DNA of 42,742 nt from Komagataeibacter melaceti (GTDB lineage: Bacteria; Pseudomonadota; Alphaproteobacteria; Acetobacterales; Acetobacteraceae), in the NCBI RefSeq assembly GCF_003403295.1, contig NZ_QUWV01000059.1, positions 1 to 42,742 of the forward strand. The letters run 5' to 3'. A model generated the notes under the pieces. It did no database searches. It saw only the letters and a list, made by a program, of their open reading frames with translations, and had not been told where the DNA came from. The translations under genes and the position numbers were made by a program. Positions 28,453 to 36,877 of this stretch are shown here, piece by piece (the first letter of the stretch is position 1; each line of letters opens with the position of its first letter).

Positions 28453-29307
28453 ATGACACTGACCACCCCAGCCGCTGAAACCGTTCTGTCCGAATGGCAT
28501 GTGATCAGCCCCCTGTCACACCTGCGCACCACGCCAACCGACACCATGCTGCTCGACCGGCACATCACCTTTGGCCACGATGCCGATGGCGCGCCCTTTG
28601 CGTGTGACGTGGCGGAGCGGCGCAGCCTGCCCGTGCAGGCGCGCCATGGCTGCCTGTGGACATGCCTCGGCACGCCCAGAGGTGACATTCCCGCCATTAC
28701 CGAAACCATGGAACCCGACCGCAGGGTCGTGGATTGCGGCGTGATCACGGTGCGCACATCCGCCCCGCGCATTGTCGAGAACTTCCTCGACATGGCGCAT
28801 TTCCCCTTCGTGCACACCAACATCCTCGGCGCCGAACCGGATACGGAAGTGGCGCGCTACAACATAGAACTGCGTGAGGACGGCAACGAGGTCTGGGCCA
28901 CGGACTGCCATTTCTACCAGCCGCAGGCCGCCCTTTCGGCCGCCGGTGGAATCGAGACGGAATACCTGTACCGCGTGGCCAGCCCGTTCGTGACGCTGCT
29001 GTACAAGACCTGCCCCACCCAGCCCGAACGCTTTGACATCATCACCCTGTTCGTCCAGCCGATGACACAGGAAACCAGCCGCGCGCACCCGGTCATGTTC
29101 CTGATTGACGATGTCTCGCCCCAGGCCGACCTGATCCAGTTCCAGCAGACCATCTTCCTGCAGGACCGGATCATACTGGAAAACCAGCGCCCGCGCCGCC
29201 TGCCGCTGTCCAGCGGGGCGGAAATACCCACCATGGCCGACCGCATGTCGGTGGCGTACCGCCGCTGGCTGCGTGACCGTGGGGTGCAGTACGGCACCAC
29301 GGCCTGA
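28453..29307 (+). CDS. Rieske-oxygenase catalytic (VanA_C-like) protein without Rieske cluster ligands
   Basis: The main part matches the catalytic domain of VanA-type aromatic oxygenases/demethylases. The mononuclear-iron motif is intact: D113, H116 and H121 in NFLDMAHFPFVH. The N-terminal 75 residues recall a Rieske-domain scaffold (SEWHVISPLS at the start, VQARHGCLWTCLGTP at the end) but the piece of about 50 residues with CxH and CxxH is absent. The protein therefore cannot hold a [2Fe-2S] cluster itself. ATG at 28453 is chosen for the upstream AGGA at 7 nt; ATGs at 28354, 28411 and 28420 are in frame but poorly supported. Length 284 aa, against 330-350 in VanA. Electrons could come from the divergent Rieske protein. 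Confidence 0.8.
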   Translation: MTLTTPAAETVLSEWHVISPLSHLRTTPTDTMLLDRHITFGHDADGAPFACDVAERRSLPVQARHGCLWTCLGTPRGDIPAITETMEPDRRVVDCGVITVRTSAPRIVENFLDMAHFPFVHTNILGAEPDTEVARYNIELREDGNEVWATDCHFYQPQAALSAAGGIETEYLYRVASPFVTLLYKTCPTQPERFDIITLFVQPMTQETSRAHPVMFLIDDVSPQADLIQFQQTIFLQDRIILENQRPRRLPLSSGAEIPTMADRMSVAYRRWLRDRGVQYGTTA

Positions 29308-29421
29308 CCGCCACACCTGCGCGCGCTGCATTACCCCCCTTCACCCCATGGGGCTGCGCGGGGGGTGGGCATGGTGTACGTTCGCGCCATTGCAGACGGA
29401 TCAAGCCGGAAAGAGCATTGC

Positions 29422-29598
29422 ATGACCGAACAGAACACACAGGACGCCTTCGCGCAGGGCAAGGCCGCCGCCACGAAGGGTGAGCCGCTGATCGAAAACC
29501 CGTTTGACGAAACCCTGCCCGCCTATGAGGAATGGAATAAGGGCTGGTGGAGCGTGCGCGAAAACGACGGGGATTTCGACCCGTTTGCCGAAAAATGA
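29422..29598 (+). CDS. Small Rmf/CrpP-like protein
   Basis: A 58-aa protein with the pattern AFAQGKAAATKGE, ENPFD and EEWNKGWW, resembling the ribosome modulation factor (Rmf) fold, in which G-x-A-A, a small-residue turn and W-x-x-GW are conserved. Rmf dimerises ribosomes in stationary phase; for alphaproteobacterial relatives the role is not established. The ATG at 29422 is preceded by GGAAAGAG. It ends at a good terminator (29733). It is a single gene between the oxygenase gene and the ClC gene. Confidence 0.6.
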   Translation: MTEQNTQDAFAQGKAAATKGEPLIENPFDETLPAYEEWNKGWWSVRENDGDFDPFAEK

Positions 29599-29732
29599 TC
29601 CGTGCCTCCACGATAGCGTGAGGTCATGGAAACGTGAGCGCACGCATATTGTGCGCGGATCATATCCTGTGAAATGAATGCGGAGGCGGCGCGCCCGAAA
29701 CGTGAAATACGGCGCCTGTCCTCAGAAAACAG

Positions 29733-29762
29733 GGCGGTACCGGCAACGGTGCCGCCTTTTTT
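29733..29762 (+). terminator. Rho-independent terminator
   Basis: GGCGGTACC and GGTGCCGCC pair around GGCAAC, followed by six T residues. It follows the small Rmf-like gene by about 135 bp and stands just before the ClC stop, so it ends plus-strand transcription. Confidence 0.8.
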
Positions 29763-29778
29763 CATCAGGTGCCGCGGA

Positions 29779-31116
29779 TCACGACCGGGCCGACATGCTG
29801 CCCGGCGCATGCGGCTGCGACTGGACGACCCGCACCCTGTCCGCACGCGCGCAGATGCGAAAGGCCATGAGCGCCCCGGCGGAAGTCAGGAAAATGGGCA
29901 CCCACATGTCGTGCCCCACATGCGTGAACTCGATGCCCAGCGCGATGGCCGTAAGCGGCATGGCCATGAACGTGCCCAGAAAGGCGATCCCGCCCAGCAG
30001 CGCGGTCGTGCCCACATCCACACCGGGCAGCGGCAGCCACAGGTTCCACGCCGTGGCCAGCACGGTCGCCAGCAGTCCGCCCATGGTCAGGCTGGGGGTC
30101 AGCAGCCCGCCCGCCGCACCGGCGCGCAACGCCCCCATGATGACGATGATCTTGAGCACCAGCAGGGTCGCCGCCAGCTCCATGCCCAGTTGCGCCGAAA
30201 GCGCAAGCTGCATGGGGCCGCGCCCGTTACCCGGCAGTTGCGGGTAGAAGCATGTCAGCACCCCCATGAGGGGAAACACCACAAGGCACCACCCGATGCG
30301 CCCCACGCCGCGTGCCGCGCGGTTCTGCGCCAGCCCCGCCAACCGCTTGGCCCCATGCGCGCCAATGCCGATGACCGGCCCCGCGCACAGCGCCCACACC
30401 ATGACGGCGGGTGTGACCACCATCGGCCCGATTTCGTACTGGTGCACATTGCCCAGCACAGCCCAGGGCACGAACGCCCCAATGGCCGATGCGCCCACGG
30501 CGCACAGCACGGCACGCTGCCCGACCTGGGCCAGCAGCACCTCCAGTATGAACAGCGCGCCACCCAGCGGCACGTTATAGACGGCGGCAAGCCCCGCCCC
30601 CGCGCCACAGGCGATGATGATGCGCCGGTCATCCGCCGCAAGCCGCAGCACGCGCCCCGTGGCGGTGGCCAGCACGGCGCCCAGTTCCCGTGGCGCGACC
30701 TCACGCCCCAGCGGTGAGCCGAGCGCCACCGTCACGATCTGGAGCAGTACATGCACCAGCGTGGAAAAAGGTGGCATGGGCTTGCCCGGCCCGGTCTTGC
30801 CCACGCTTGCGGCAATGCTGATGAGCGGCCTGCCAAAGCGCCCCAGCGCCCACCAGCCCACGCCCGCGACCACACCGGCCGCGCACAGCGCCGCAAACCG
30901 CCGCCATGCGGGCGCGGCGCTGACGCCCTGCAGGAAATTATGCGGCCCCCCCGGCTGCCCGTAGCCATAGGCCAGATGCTGGATCATGTGCAGCAGCAGC
31001 GACAGCGCCGTGCCCCCCAGCCCGGACAGGACACCCGTGCCCAAGACCGCGATGGCCATGACCGGCCATGCGGAGGTTGTGCTGGAGGAAGGCGGGGGGG
31101 AAACGGGTGCGTTCAT
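29779..31116 (-). CDS. ClC-type chloride channel/antiporter (ClcB-like)
   Basis: An inner-membrane ClC protein that moves chloride (and in some members protons or fluoride). The hydrophobic profile fits the 18-helix ClC fold. The second selectivity motif is GREVAP in GSPLGREVAPRELG, whose Glu is the gating glutamate; the C-terminal motif GGLLTPSLTMGG corresponds to GxFxP. The first motif GSGIP is altered (GKTGPGKPMPP). Length 445 aa. No regulator or partner is nearby. Substrate cannot be separated between chloride and fluoride from these motifs alone. Confidence 0.87.
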   Translation of the reverse strand: MNAPVSPPPSSSTTSAWPVMAIAVLGTGVLSGLGGTALSLLLHMIQHLAYGYGQPGGPHNFLQGVSAAPAWRRFAALCAAGVVAGVGWWALGRFGRPLISIAASVGKTGPGKPMPPFSTLVHVLLQIVTVALGSPLGREVAPRELGAVLATATGRVLRLAADDRRIIIACGAGAGLAAVYNVPLGGALFILEVLLAQVGQRAVLCAVGASAIGAFVPWAVLGNVHQYEIGPMVVTPAVMVWALCAGPVIGIGAHGAKRLAGLAQNRAARGVGRIGWCLVVFPLMGVLTCFYPQLPGNGRGPMQLALSAQLGMELAATLLVLKIIVIMGALRAGAAGGLLTPSLTMGGLLATVLATAWNLWLPLPGVDVGTTALLGGIAFLGTFMAMPLTAIALGIEFTHVGHDMWVPIFLTSAGALMAFRICARADRVRVVQSQPHAPGSMSARS

Positions 31117-31663
31117 GGGGCAATGAGGTATGCCGGATCAGGGTCCGTGCGCAAGGCGGGTTTCGGCAATAAAGGGCAGTTCTCCACCACATGCAGGCCC
31201 CGTGCCCGATTCGGCGCGCGCGGGGCATGGAACCCCTCCGGCATGCCGCCCCGGTTCGTGTTTCCGCGCGCGGCCGGGAGTGCTCTCGACTTCGTTACTT
31301 CTGGCCATTGCCGCGTTTTTACTTCCGCAGTTCATGCGCGTGGCCGCCATGACCGGACAGGAGAAGTAAGGAAGCGGCCTTTTTCATGCGGTCTGTCGCA
31401 TCTTCACTTCCGCCGCCACCGGCGGGCCTGCGCCGTATGGCGGGGTGAAACGGACGTTTCCATTGCGGAACTTTTGGCCCGTACACCGGCTCATATGGGG
31501 GGTATGAACGGGGCTGGCGGGTGTGCATAACGGCAACACATCGGCACCGTAATGACCGCTTGGAAATCCGATAGCAAGTTCATATTGCTTCTAGATATAG
31601 TTGCCTGTACGGAACTAGAGGCAGCAGAATGAAATTGCAGGGGCAAGGCAGGAAGGGAACAAG
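31117..31663. other. Intergenic region between the ClC gene and glnK
   Basis: About 550 bp with no convincing gene. It should hold the clc promoter (minus strand) and the glnK-amtB promoter (plus strand). Near glnK, AGCAA-N7-TTGCT forms an inverted repeat within an AT-rich stretch around 31572-31590, and TTGGAA with a TATTGC 17 nt later is a weak sigma-70 candidate. I found no match to the sigma-54 consensus TGGCAC-N5-TTGC. Confidence 0.4.
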
Positions 31664-32002
31664 ATGAAATTCGTTATTGCCATCATCAAGCCGTTCAAGC
31701 TCGATGAGGTACGCGAAGGGTTGCACTCCATCGGTGTCGATGCACTGACCGCAACCGAAGTGAAAGGATATGGCCGCCAGAAAGGCCAGACCGAGATCTA
31801 TCGCGGTGCCGAATACAACATTCAGTTTCTGCCCAAGATCAAGCTTGAGATCGCGGTGCCTGATGCCCTGTGCGAAAAGGTGGTGGACGTGATCCAGACC
31901 GCCGCATGCACCGGCAAGATTGGCGATGGAAAGATTTTTGTTCTCGATCTTGAACAGGCAATACGGATCAGAACACAGGAAACCGGAGAAAACGCACTGT
32001 GA
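31664..32002 (+). CDS. glnK: Nitrogen regulatory protein PII (GlnK type)
   Basis: A trimeric signal protein that senses 2-oxoglutarate, ATP/ADP and glutamine, and here most likely blocks AmtB. The T-loop carries the uridylylation site Y51 in [12 protein letters not shown]; the B-loop/C-loop segments [11 protein letters not shown] and the start [20 protein letters not shown] are typical. Length 112 aa. Its stop overlaps the amtB GTG start by four bases, so translation is coupled. Adjacency to amtB supports the glnK name over glnB. Confidence 0.95.
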   Translation: MKFVIAIIKPFKLDEVREGLHSIGVDALTATEVKGYGRQKGQTEIYRGAEYNIQFLPKIKLEIAVPDALCEKVVDVIQTAACTGKIGDGKIFVLDLEQAIRIRTQETGENAL

Positions 32003-33369
32003 TCACGAAGATTGGCAAGAAAGCAGCGCTGGCGGGGGTAATGGGCGCGGCGGCCATGACCAGCCTGCCCGCCATGGCGGCTGACGCGGCCCCCCCGGCC
32101 ATCGACACCGGCGATACCGCATGGATGCTGGTCAGCACCGCGCTCGTGCTGATGATGACCATCCCCGGCCTGGGCCTGTTCTATGCCGGCATGGTCCGCA
32201 AGAAGAACGTGCTCGCCACCCTCATGCAGTCGTTCGCGATCTGCTGCATCATGACCGTGGTGTGGATGGTGCTGGGCTACAGCCTTGCCTTCACTTCGGG
32301 CAACGCATTCATCGGTGGCCTGTCGCGGGTCATGCTTAACGGCCTGGGGGCCGGCATCTCCAAGGGTTCCGACGTGGCGTTCACCATGGCGGCGGGCACG
32401 CCCGCGGCCACGGCCATGACCATCCCCGAGAGCGTGTTCATGACGTTCCAGATGACGTTCGCCATCATCACCCCGGCCCTGATTACCGGTGCGTTTGCCG
32501 AGCGGATGAAATTCAGCGCCCTGTGCGTGTTCACCATTGTATGGTCCCTGCTGGTTTACGTGCCCATCGCCCACTGGGTGTGGGGTCCGGACGGATGGGT
32601 CGCGGGCAGGATCGGGGCCATTGACTTCGCCGGTGGCACGGTCGTGCACATCAATGCCGGTATTGCCGGTCTTGTCGCCGCACTGGTGATCGGGCGCCGC
32701 AAGGGTTTTGGTGTTGATGACCTGTCTCCCTACAACCTGACCTATGCCGTGATCGGTGCATCCCTGCTGTGGGTTGGCTGGTTCGGCTTCAACGCCGGTT
32801 CCGCCGCTGGCGCGAACGGCCGTGCGGGCATGGCCATGGCGACGACCCAGATCGCAACCGCCGCCGCCGGTGTGGCGTGGATGTGCGCCGAGTGGATGAA
32901 GACCGGCAAGCCCACGGTGCTTGGCATCATTTCCGGCGCGGTGGCGGGCCTTGTGGCCATTACGCCCGCGGCGGGCTTCGTGCTGCCCGGTGGCGCGCTG
33001 ATGATCGGTCTCGTGGCCGGTGTGGTCTGCTTCTGGGGTGCGACAACGCTGAAGCACCTGATGGGCTATGATGACAGCCTCGACGCCTTTGGCGTGCATG
33101 GCATTGGCGGTATCGTTGGCGCGCTGCTGACGGGCATCTTCGCCTATGGCCCGCTTTCCGCCACCGATGCCAGCCCCGATGGCGTCAGCGGGTCGTTCGC
33201 GCAGTTCCTGGCGCAGGCGGAATCCGTGGGCATCACCATCGTATGGTGCGGCGTGCTGACCTTCGTGATCCTGAAGATCATAGACCTGACGATTGGCCTG
33301 CGTGTCTCGCCGGATGAGGAAATGGAAGGCCTTGACATGGCCCTGCATGGCGAACGGATCAATTCCTGA
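31999..33369 (+). CDS. amtB: Ammonium transporter AmtB
   Basis: A trimeric ammonium channel of the inner membrane. A signal peptide ([20 protein letters not shown], with AMAADA cleavage) precedes 11 membrane helices. The twin pore histidines are present, in [10 protein letters not shown] and in [16 protein letters not shown], and the cytosolic tail [13 protein letters not shown] is conserved; this tail binds GlnK. Length 456 aa with the GTG start. Terminates at 33395-33422. Confidence 0.96.
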   Translation: MITKIGKKAALAGVMGAAAMTSLPAMAADAAPPAIDTGDTAWMLVSTALVLMMTIPGLGLFYAGMVRKKNVLATLMQSFAICCIMTVVWMVLGYSLAFTSGNAFIGGLSRVMLNGLGAGISKGSDVAFTMAAGTPAATAMTIPESVFMTFQMTFAIITPALITGAFAERMKFSALCVFTIVWSLLVYVPIAHWVWGPDGWVAGRIGAIDFAGGTVVHINAGIAGLVAALVIGRRKGFGVDDLSPYNLTYAVIGASLLWVGWFGFNAGSAAGANGRAGMAMATTQIATAAAGVAWMCAEWMKTGKPTVLGIISGAVAGLVAITPAAGFVLPGGALMIGLVAGVVCFWGATTLKHLMGYDDSLDAFGVHGIGGIVGALLTGIFAYGPLSATDASPDGVSGSFAQFLAQAESVGITIVWCGVLTFVILKIIDLTIGLRVSPDEEMEGLDMALHGERINS

Positions 33370-33394
33370 TCCCTTCCCTGCCGGAAAAAAACGA

Positions 33395-33422
33395 GGGCGG
33401 TCCCATGGGGCCGCCCTTTTTT
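33395..33422 (+). terminator. Rho-independent terminator after amtB
   Basis: GGGCGGTCCC, loop ATG, GGGCCGCCC, then TTTTTT, 25 bp after the amtB stop codon. Confidence 0.9.
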
Positions 33423-33457
33423 CATGCTCGACCCGAACGGTAAGGGGATGAAACCCT

Positions 33458-33543
33458 GATAGAAGTTTTTGGGTGCCGCCTTTTTTCAAAAAGGCGGCGT
33501 TCTTCGAAGCTTTTTGAAAAAAGCTTCACCAAAAACTTCTATC
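33458..33543. repeat. Cloverleaf-like palindromic repeat element
   Basis: An 86-bp structure with an outer stem (GATAGAAGTTTTTGG at 33458-33472 with CCAAAAACTTCTATC at 33529-33543) that encloses two perfect hairpins: GCCGCCTTTTTTCAAAAAGGCGGC-type (33475-33498) and GAAGCTTTTTGAAAAAAGCTTC-type (33506-33527). Folded, it is a three-way junction, or as DNA a cruciform. It lies between the convergent amtB and TonB-receptor genes. A diverged copy in reverse orientation is at 3170-3253. Confidence 0.8.
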
Positions 33544-33546
33544 CGT

Positions 33547-35760
33547 TCAGAAGTCCTGCGATATCCCCGTCAGGATCGTGCGGCGCAGGCCGTATTGCGG
33601 CGCACCCACCCCGATGCCGGTACCACTACGCAGCATGTAAGGGTGATCGAACAGGTTGGTCACATCCAGCCGCAACTGCGTGGTGCGCAGGAACCGGGAA
33701 TGGAACAGGTCGCGGAAGGACTGCACCAGCGACATGTTGAAGGTGGCGTATTGCGGGATCACGCCGCCATTGGGCACATCGCTGTCCTGCCGCAGGCCGC
33801 TGCCATACACCATGGTGGCTGACAGGCGGGTGGGATGCCCGGTGTGGTGGAAGAACGTGTAGGCCCCGCCAACGGACGCGGTCCAGCGCTGGTCATGGTC
33901 CAGATGCACCCAGTGGTGGCTGATATAGGCCAGGTCATCAGACGCGAAATTGAACTGCGCGCTGGTAATGTCCTTCCCGATCGCACGGGACCACGCCATG
34001 TTGCCGTAAAGCGAGAGCGGCCCGTGGTCGTAGGACGTGGCGAACTCGTACCCGTTGACCTGCCCGCGCCGGTAATTGAAGCCGGACAGGATGATGGGCG
34101 CGCCGAACTGCCCTTCATCAATCAGGTTATGGGCCAGCTTGTAATAGGCATCGAACGACACATGCCAGCCGGGCAGGATGCTCTGGTCAATCCCGGCATC
34201 GAAATAATGGTCCCGCTCGGCCCTGACCGTACTATTGCCCGTCGAGGCCGCGGCCCCCGATGTGCCCACGAAGCGTTGCAGGTCGGCCCCGCCCACCACC
34301 TCGAAGGGCGGCGGCGTGAAGTAGCGCGAATAGCCCGCATGCAGCGCGGCCCCCCGCCATGCACGCCAGACCACGTTGACGCGCGGGCTGAGCTGGTGCT
34401 GGTCCGTATATTCCCCCACGCCATCAAACCGCAGGCCGTAATTGACCGTGACATTGCGCAGGGGCCGCCATTCATCCTGCACGTACAGGCCATAGATGTC
34501 GCCCGTGCGGCCATTGCCCGTATGGATGTTGACGAACTGGCCGGTTGCCGTGTCCTGAACCAGCGCATCGGCCTTGGTGATGTTGCGCTCGGCAAAGACC
34601 TGGAAGCCAAAGCGGATGGTATGGTCAGGCCGCACGCGCCATGTCACATCGCTCTGGGCGCCGGTGGACATGACCGAACGCTGGGCACGCTGGCTTACCC
34701 CCATATAGGCAAGGTCGCCAAGGTTGGGGTCAGGGCTGTAGCCAAGGCTGCTGTAGCGCGAGAAAACCGATGTCTGGAGCGAGAAGGCCCCGATTTCCTT
34801 CTGCAGTGACAGGATGCCGAAATCGGTAATCTGCCTCTGGCGTTCGTTCAGGTTGGACGCATTCGGCGCACCGGGCACCGCCACGCAGGCCGCGTCATCC
34901 CCCGCGCAGGGAAAGGTCTGCCCGCCGATATTGGGAAGCTGGTACTCGGCGTTCGATACCCCCGCAATCAGGCTCAGCCGCGTGTTCTCATCCACCGTGT
35001 ACCGCAGGTGACCCAGAAAATGGTACTGGTTGCTCAAGTCATGCGGCGCGTTGAAGGAGGGGGTCGTATTCTCGATCCCGACCCGGTCATGCACGTAATC
35101 GGCAGTCAGGAAGTAATCCCATTTGCCGTACTGCCCCCCATACTGCGCGGAGGGAAAGAAGTAATCCCGCGCACCGCCGTAAATCGACACATTGCCGCCC
35201 TTGTTGGTCGCGCCATTCTTGGTGGTGATGTCCACCACGCCCGCCTGCAGGAAGCCGTATTCAACCGGCAGCGCCCCGGTGGTGAGGGAGAGGTTGTCGG
35301 CAAAACGGGTCATGAGCGTCTGGCCGAACACGTTCATGCCCTCGGGCAACTGCACGCCGTCCAGCCGGAACTGCACCTCGTTATGGTCGCCACGCACATG
35401 GATCTGCCCGTAGCTGTCCTGCGCCACACCGGGGGCCTGCAGGAGCACGCTGTTCAGGCCTGCGTTATCGCCACCGGGAATGGTCTCGATCGCCTTGCGG
35501 CTGAAGGCATGGACCGTGGCCCCCGTCGAGGGCTGCAACTGCACGCGCGCCCGGTCCAGCCGGGCCGTGACGGTTATGGTCTCGGGCGCGGATGATGCCC
35601 GCGTCACTGTCTGTCCCGTTGCCTGCGTGGTGGTGGACGCGGCGGGCGGGGCATCGGTCGCCACGCTCTGGGCCATGGCCACCGTAAGCGGGGTCAGGCA
35701 CGTCACCGCCGCCAGCGCGGCGGGCGAGAGGGGATGGGGGAAAAACCTTGAACGCAGCAT
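33547..35760 (-). CDS. TonB-dependent outer-membrane receptor
   Basis: An outer-membrane beta-barrel for uptake of an iron chelate, vitamin or carbohydrate. A signal peptide (about 1-30, TPLTVAMAQS) precedes the plug domain (about 70-180, with GLNSVLLQAPGVAQD and HVRGDHNEVQFRLDG), then a barrel ending in LRRTILTGISQDF with the C-terminal Phe expected of outer-membrane proteins. Length 737 aa. The TonB-box region near the mature N-terminus (SAPETITVTA) is normal. It is followed by the palindromic repeat and lies downstream of tetR on the same strand. Ligand unknown; there is no siderophore gene nearby. Confidence 0.92.
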   Translation of the reverse strand: MLRSRFFPHPLSPAALAAVTCLTPLTVAMAQSVATDAPPAASTTTQATGQTVTRASSAPETITVTARLDRARVQLQPSTGATVHAFSRKAIETIPGGDNAGLNSVLLQAPGVAQDSYGQIHVRGDHNEVQFRLDGVQLPEGMNVFGQTLMTRFADNLSLTTGALPVEYGFLQAGVVDITTKNGATNKGGNVSIYGGARDYFFPSAQYGGQYGKWDYFLTADYVHDRVGIENTTPSFNAPHDLSNQYHFLGHLRYTVDENTRLSLIAGVSNAEYQLPNIGGQTFPCAGDDAACVAVPGAPNASNLNERQRQITDFGILSLQKEIGAFSLQTSVFSRYSSLGYSPDPNLGDLAYMGVSQRAQRSVMSTGAQSDVTWRVRPDHTIRFGFQVFAERNITKADALVQDTATGQFVNIHTGNGRTGDIYGLYVQDEWRPLRNVTVNYGLRFDGVGEYTDQHQLSPRVNVVWRAWRGAALHAGYSRYFTPPPFEVVGGADLQRFVGTSGAAASTGNSTVRAERDHYFDAGIDQSILPGWHVSFDAYYKLAHNLIDEGQFGAPIILSGFNYRRGQVNGYEFATSYDHGPLSLYGNMAWSRAIGKDITSAQFNFASDDLAYISHHWVHLDHDQRWTASVGGAYTFFHHTGHPTRLSATMVYGSGLRQDSDVPNGGVIPQYATFNMSLVQSFRDLFHSRFLRTTQLRLDVTNLFDHPYMLRSGTGIGVGAPQYGLRRTILTGISQDF

Positions 35761-35865
35761 GGCGCAGCAGCCTCACATCCGGTCTGGAGATTTCGGGAGG
35801 CGCAGCTTTATTTGGTACAATATAACATAACAACATGAAAAAACGGCGCGGCCACTCCGGGCCGG

Positions 35866-35891
35866 AATATGTTGTATATATGCAACATATT
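35866..35891. promoter_or_regulatory. 9-bp inverted repeat upstream of the TonB receptor
   Basis: AATATGTTG, 8-nt spacer, CAACATATT. It lies 106 bp before the receptor start and 113 bp after the tetR stop, in an AT-rich stretch. A related half-site (ATGTTGTTATG) lies closer to the gene on the minus strand near a TATATT -10-like box. It may be an operator for the receptor. No known Fur-box pattern was recognised. Confidence 0.45.
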
Positions 35892-36003
35892 TCAGGCGTG
35901 CCGCCACGCCCCGCCCTGCCATCAGGGCACGGGAAACATGACCGCGCGGGAACGTGCGGAACGGATTGGAATGGTTGGCGGAATCAGGAGATGGCGCGCG
36001 CCA

Positions 36004-36717
36004 TCAGCCCCTGTCGCGTTCAGGGTCCATGACCAGCGGCGGCAGGTGAGCCCCATCGCGCTGGTAGTTGTTGAGGAACATGCGCACGGCGGAGCGTGCA
36101 ATGAACTCGATATGCGCCTGATCCGTATTGACCGGCAGTTGCAGCCGCACCCGCGCGGCAATGCGGGTCTGGCACAGGGCGTAGAACTGTTCGGCCGCGA
36201 AAACGGGGTCGGGAATGTTCAGCACGCCCGCATCGTTATGCTGCGTAAGCCATGCGGCAAAGATGTCGATGGACTTCTGCGGGCCATGGACCCAGAACGT
36301 CTCGGCCAGTGTCGGGAACTTGGCGGCCTCGGAAATGATGATCCGGTTGAGCATGAGCGACAGCGGTGATGTCAGCAGTCCGATCATGGCCATGGCCAGA
36401 TGCTCGAGCGATTCCGTAAGGTTCGCCCCCTCGTCTATCCGCCGGAACAGCAGGGGCAGTTTCTCGCACGCGCACTGCTCGACAAAGGCGGCGAACAGCG
36501 TGGCCTTGCTGTCGAAATAATTATACAGCGTTCCCTTGGACACCCCGGCATCACGCGCGATGCTGGACATGGAAGCGCCCTCGTACCCCTTTTCAGCAAA
36601 AACACGCGCGGCCCCGGCCAGTATCTGCTGGCGCTTGGCAGCGGAGGCACCGGAAAGCGGACAGCCTTCCGCCTGTGTCCTGCCTGAATGGTCTGCCATG
36701 GTGCCCATTGAAATCAT
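36004..36717 (-). CDS. TetR/AcrR family transcriptional repressor
   Basis: A ligand-controlled repressor. The HTH is recognisable at about residues 29-75: KRQQILAGAARVFAEKGYEG, then MSSIARDAGVSKGTLYNYF and SKATLFAAFVE. The remaining helices form the ligand-binding domain (TetR_C-type). Length 237 aa from the first ATG; ATGs 3 and 6 codons later are also possible, and the N-terminal 25 residues are not conserved in the family. It is divergent from the second outer-membrane factor and has a 19-bp operator between them (36783-36801), so it likely represses that gene and itself. Confidence 0.9.
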   Translation of the reverse strand: MISMGTMADHSGRTQAEGCPLSGASAAKRQQILAGAARVFAEKGYEGASMSSIARDAGVSKGTLYNYFDSKATLFAAFVEQCACEKLPLLFRRIDEGANLTESLEHLAMAMIGLLTSPLSLMLNRIIISEAAKFPTLAETFWVHGPQKSIDIFAAWLTQHNDAGVLNIPDPVFAAEQFYALCQTRIAARVRLQLPVNTDQAHIEFIARSAVRMFLNNYQRDGAHLPPLVMDPERDRG

Positions 36718-36747
36718 CCTGCTCCCGCGGTCGGTGCGTACTTTCGA

Positions 36748-36801
36748 TTGACCCCGTGTGGAAAGCCGATAGGCTAGGGGACTGACCGAACTGATCGGTC
36801 A
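36748..36801 (+). promoter_or_regulatory. Promoter and TetR operator of the outer-membrane factor gene
   Basis: TTGACC (36748-36753), 16-nt spacer, TAGGCT (36770-36775), then the perfect palindrome TGACCGA-ACTGA-TCGGTCA (36783-36801) around the expected transcription start. The palindrome matches the general TetR/AcrR operator shape. It lies 66 bp from the tetR start and 76 bp from the outer-membrane factor start, in the right place to control both. Confidence 0.7.
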
Positions 36802-36877
36802 TTTATGCCATGGTAGCGAAACCATGCCATGGAAGACAGATTTATATTAACTGTTTCAGGGACAACAGGGGGCCGGG

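Noticed and set aside
27632-29307. A frameshift or sequencing error that divided one Rieske oxygenase gene
   Set aside because: The two halves are on opposite strands and divergent, so no local error can explain the split.
31130-31369. A 79-aa plus-strand frame between the ClC gene and glnK
   Set aside because: It has no ribosome binding site or family, and its composition is that of GC-rich filler.
31117-31663. A sigma-54 promoter upstream of glnK-amtB
   Set aside because: No TGGCAC-N5-TTGC match was found, and the best GG/GC pair has wrong spacing.
31822-33489. A 555-aa minus-strand frame opposite glnK-amtB
   Set aside because: It is the reverse-complement shadow of amtB and has no recognisable family.
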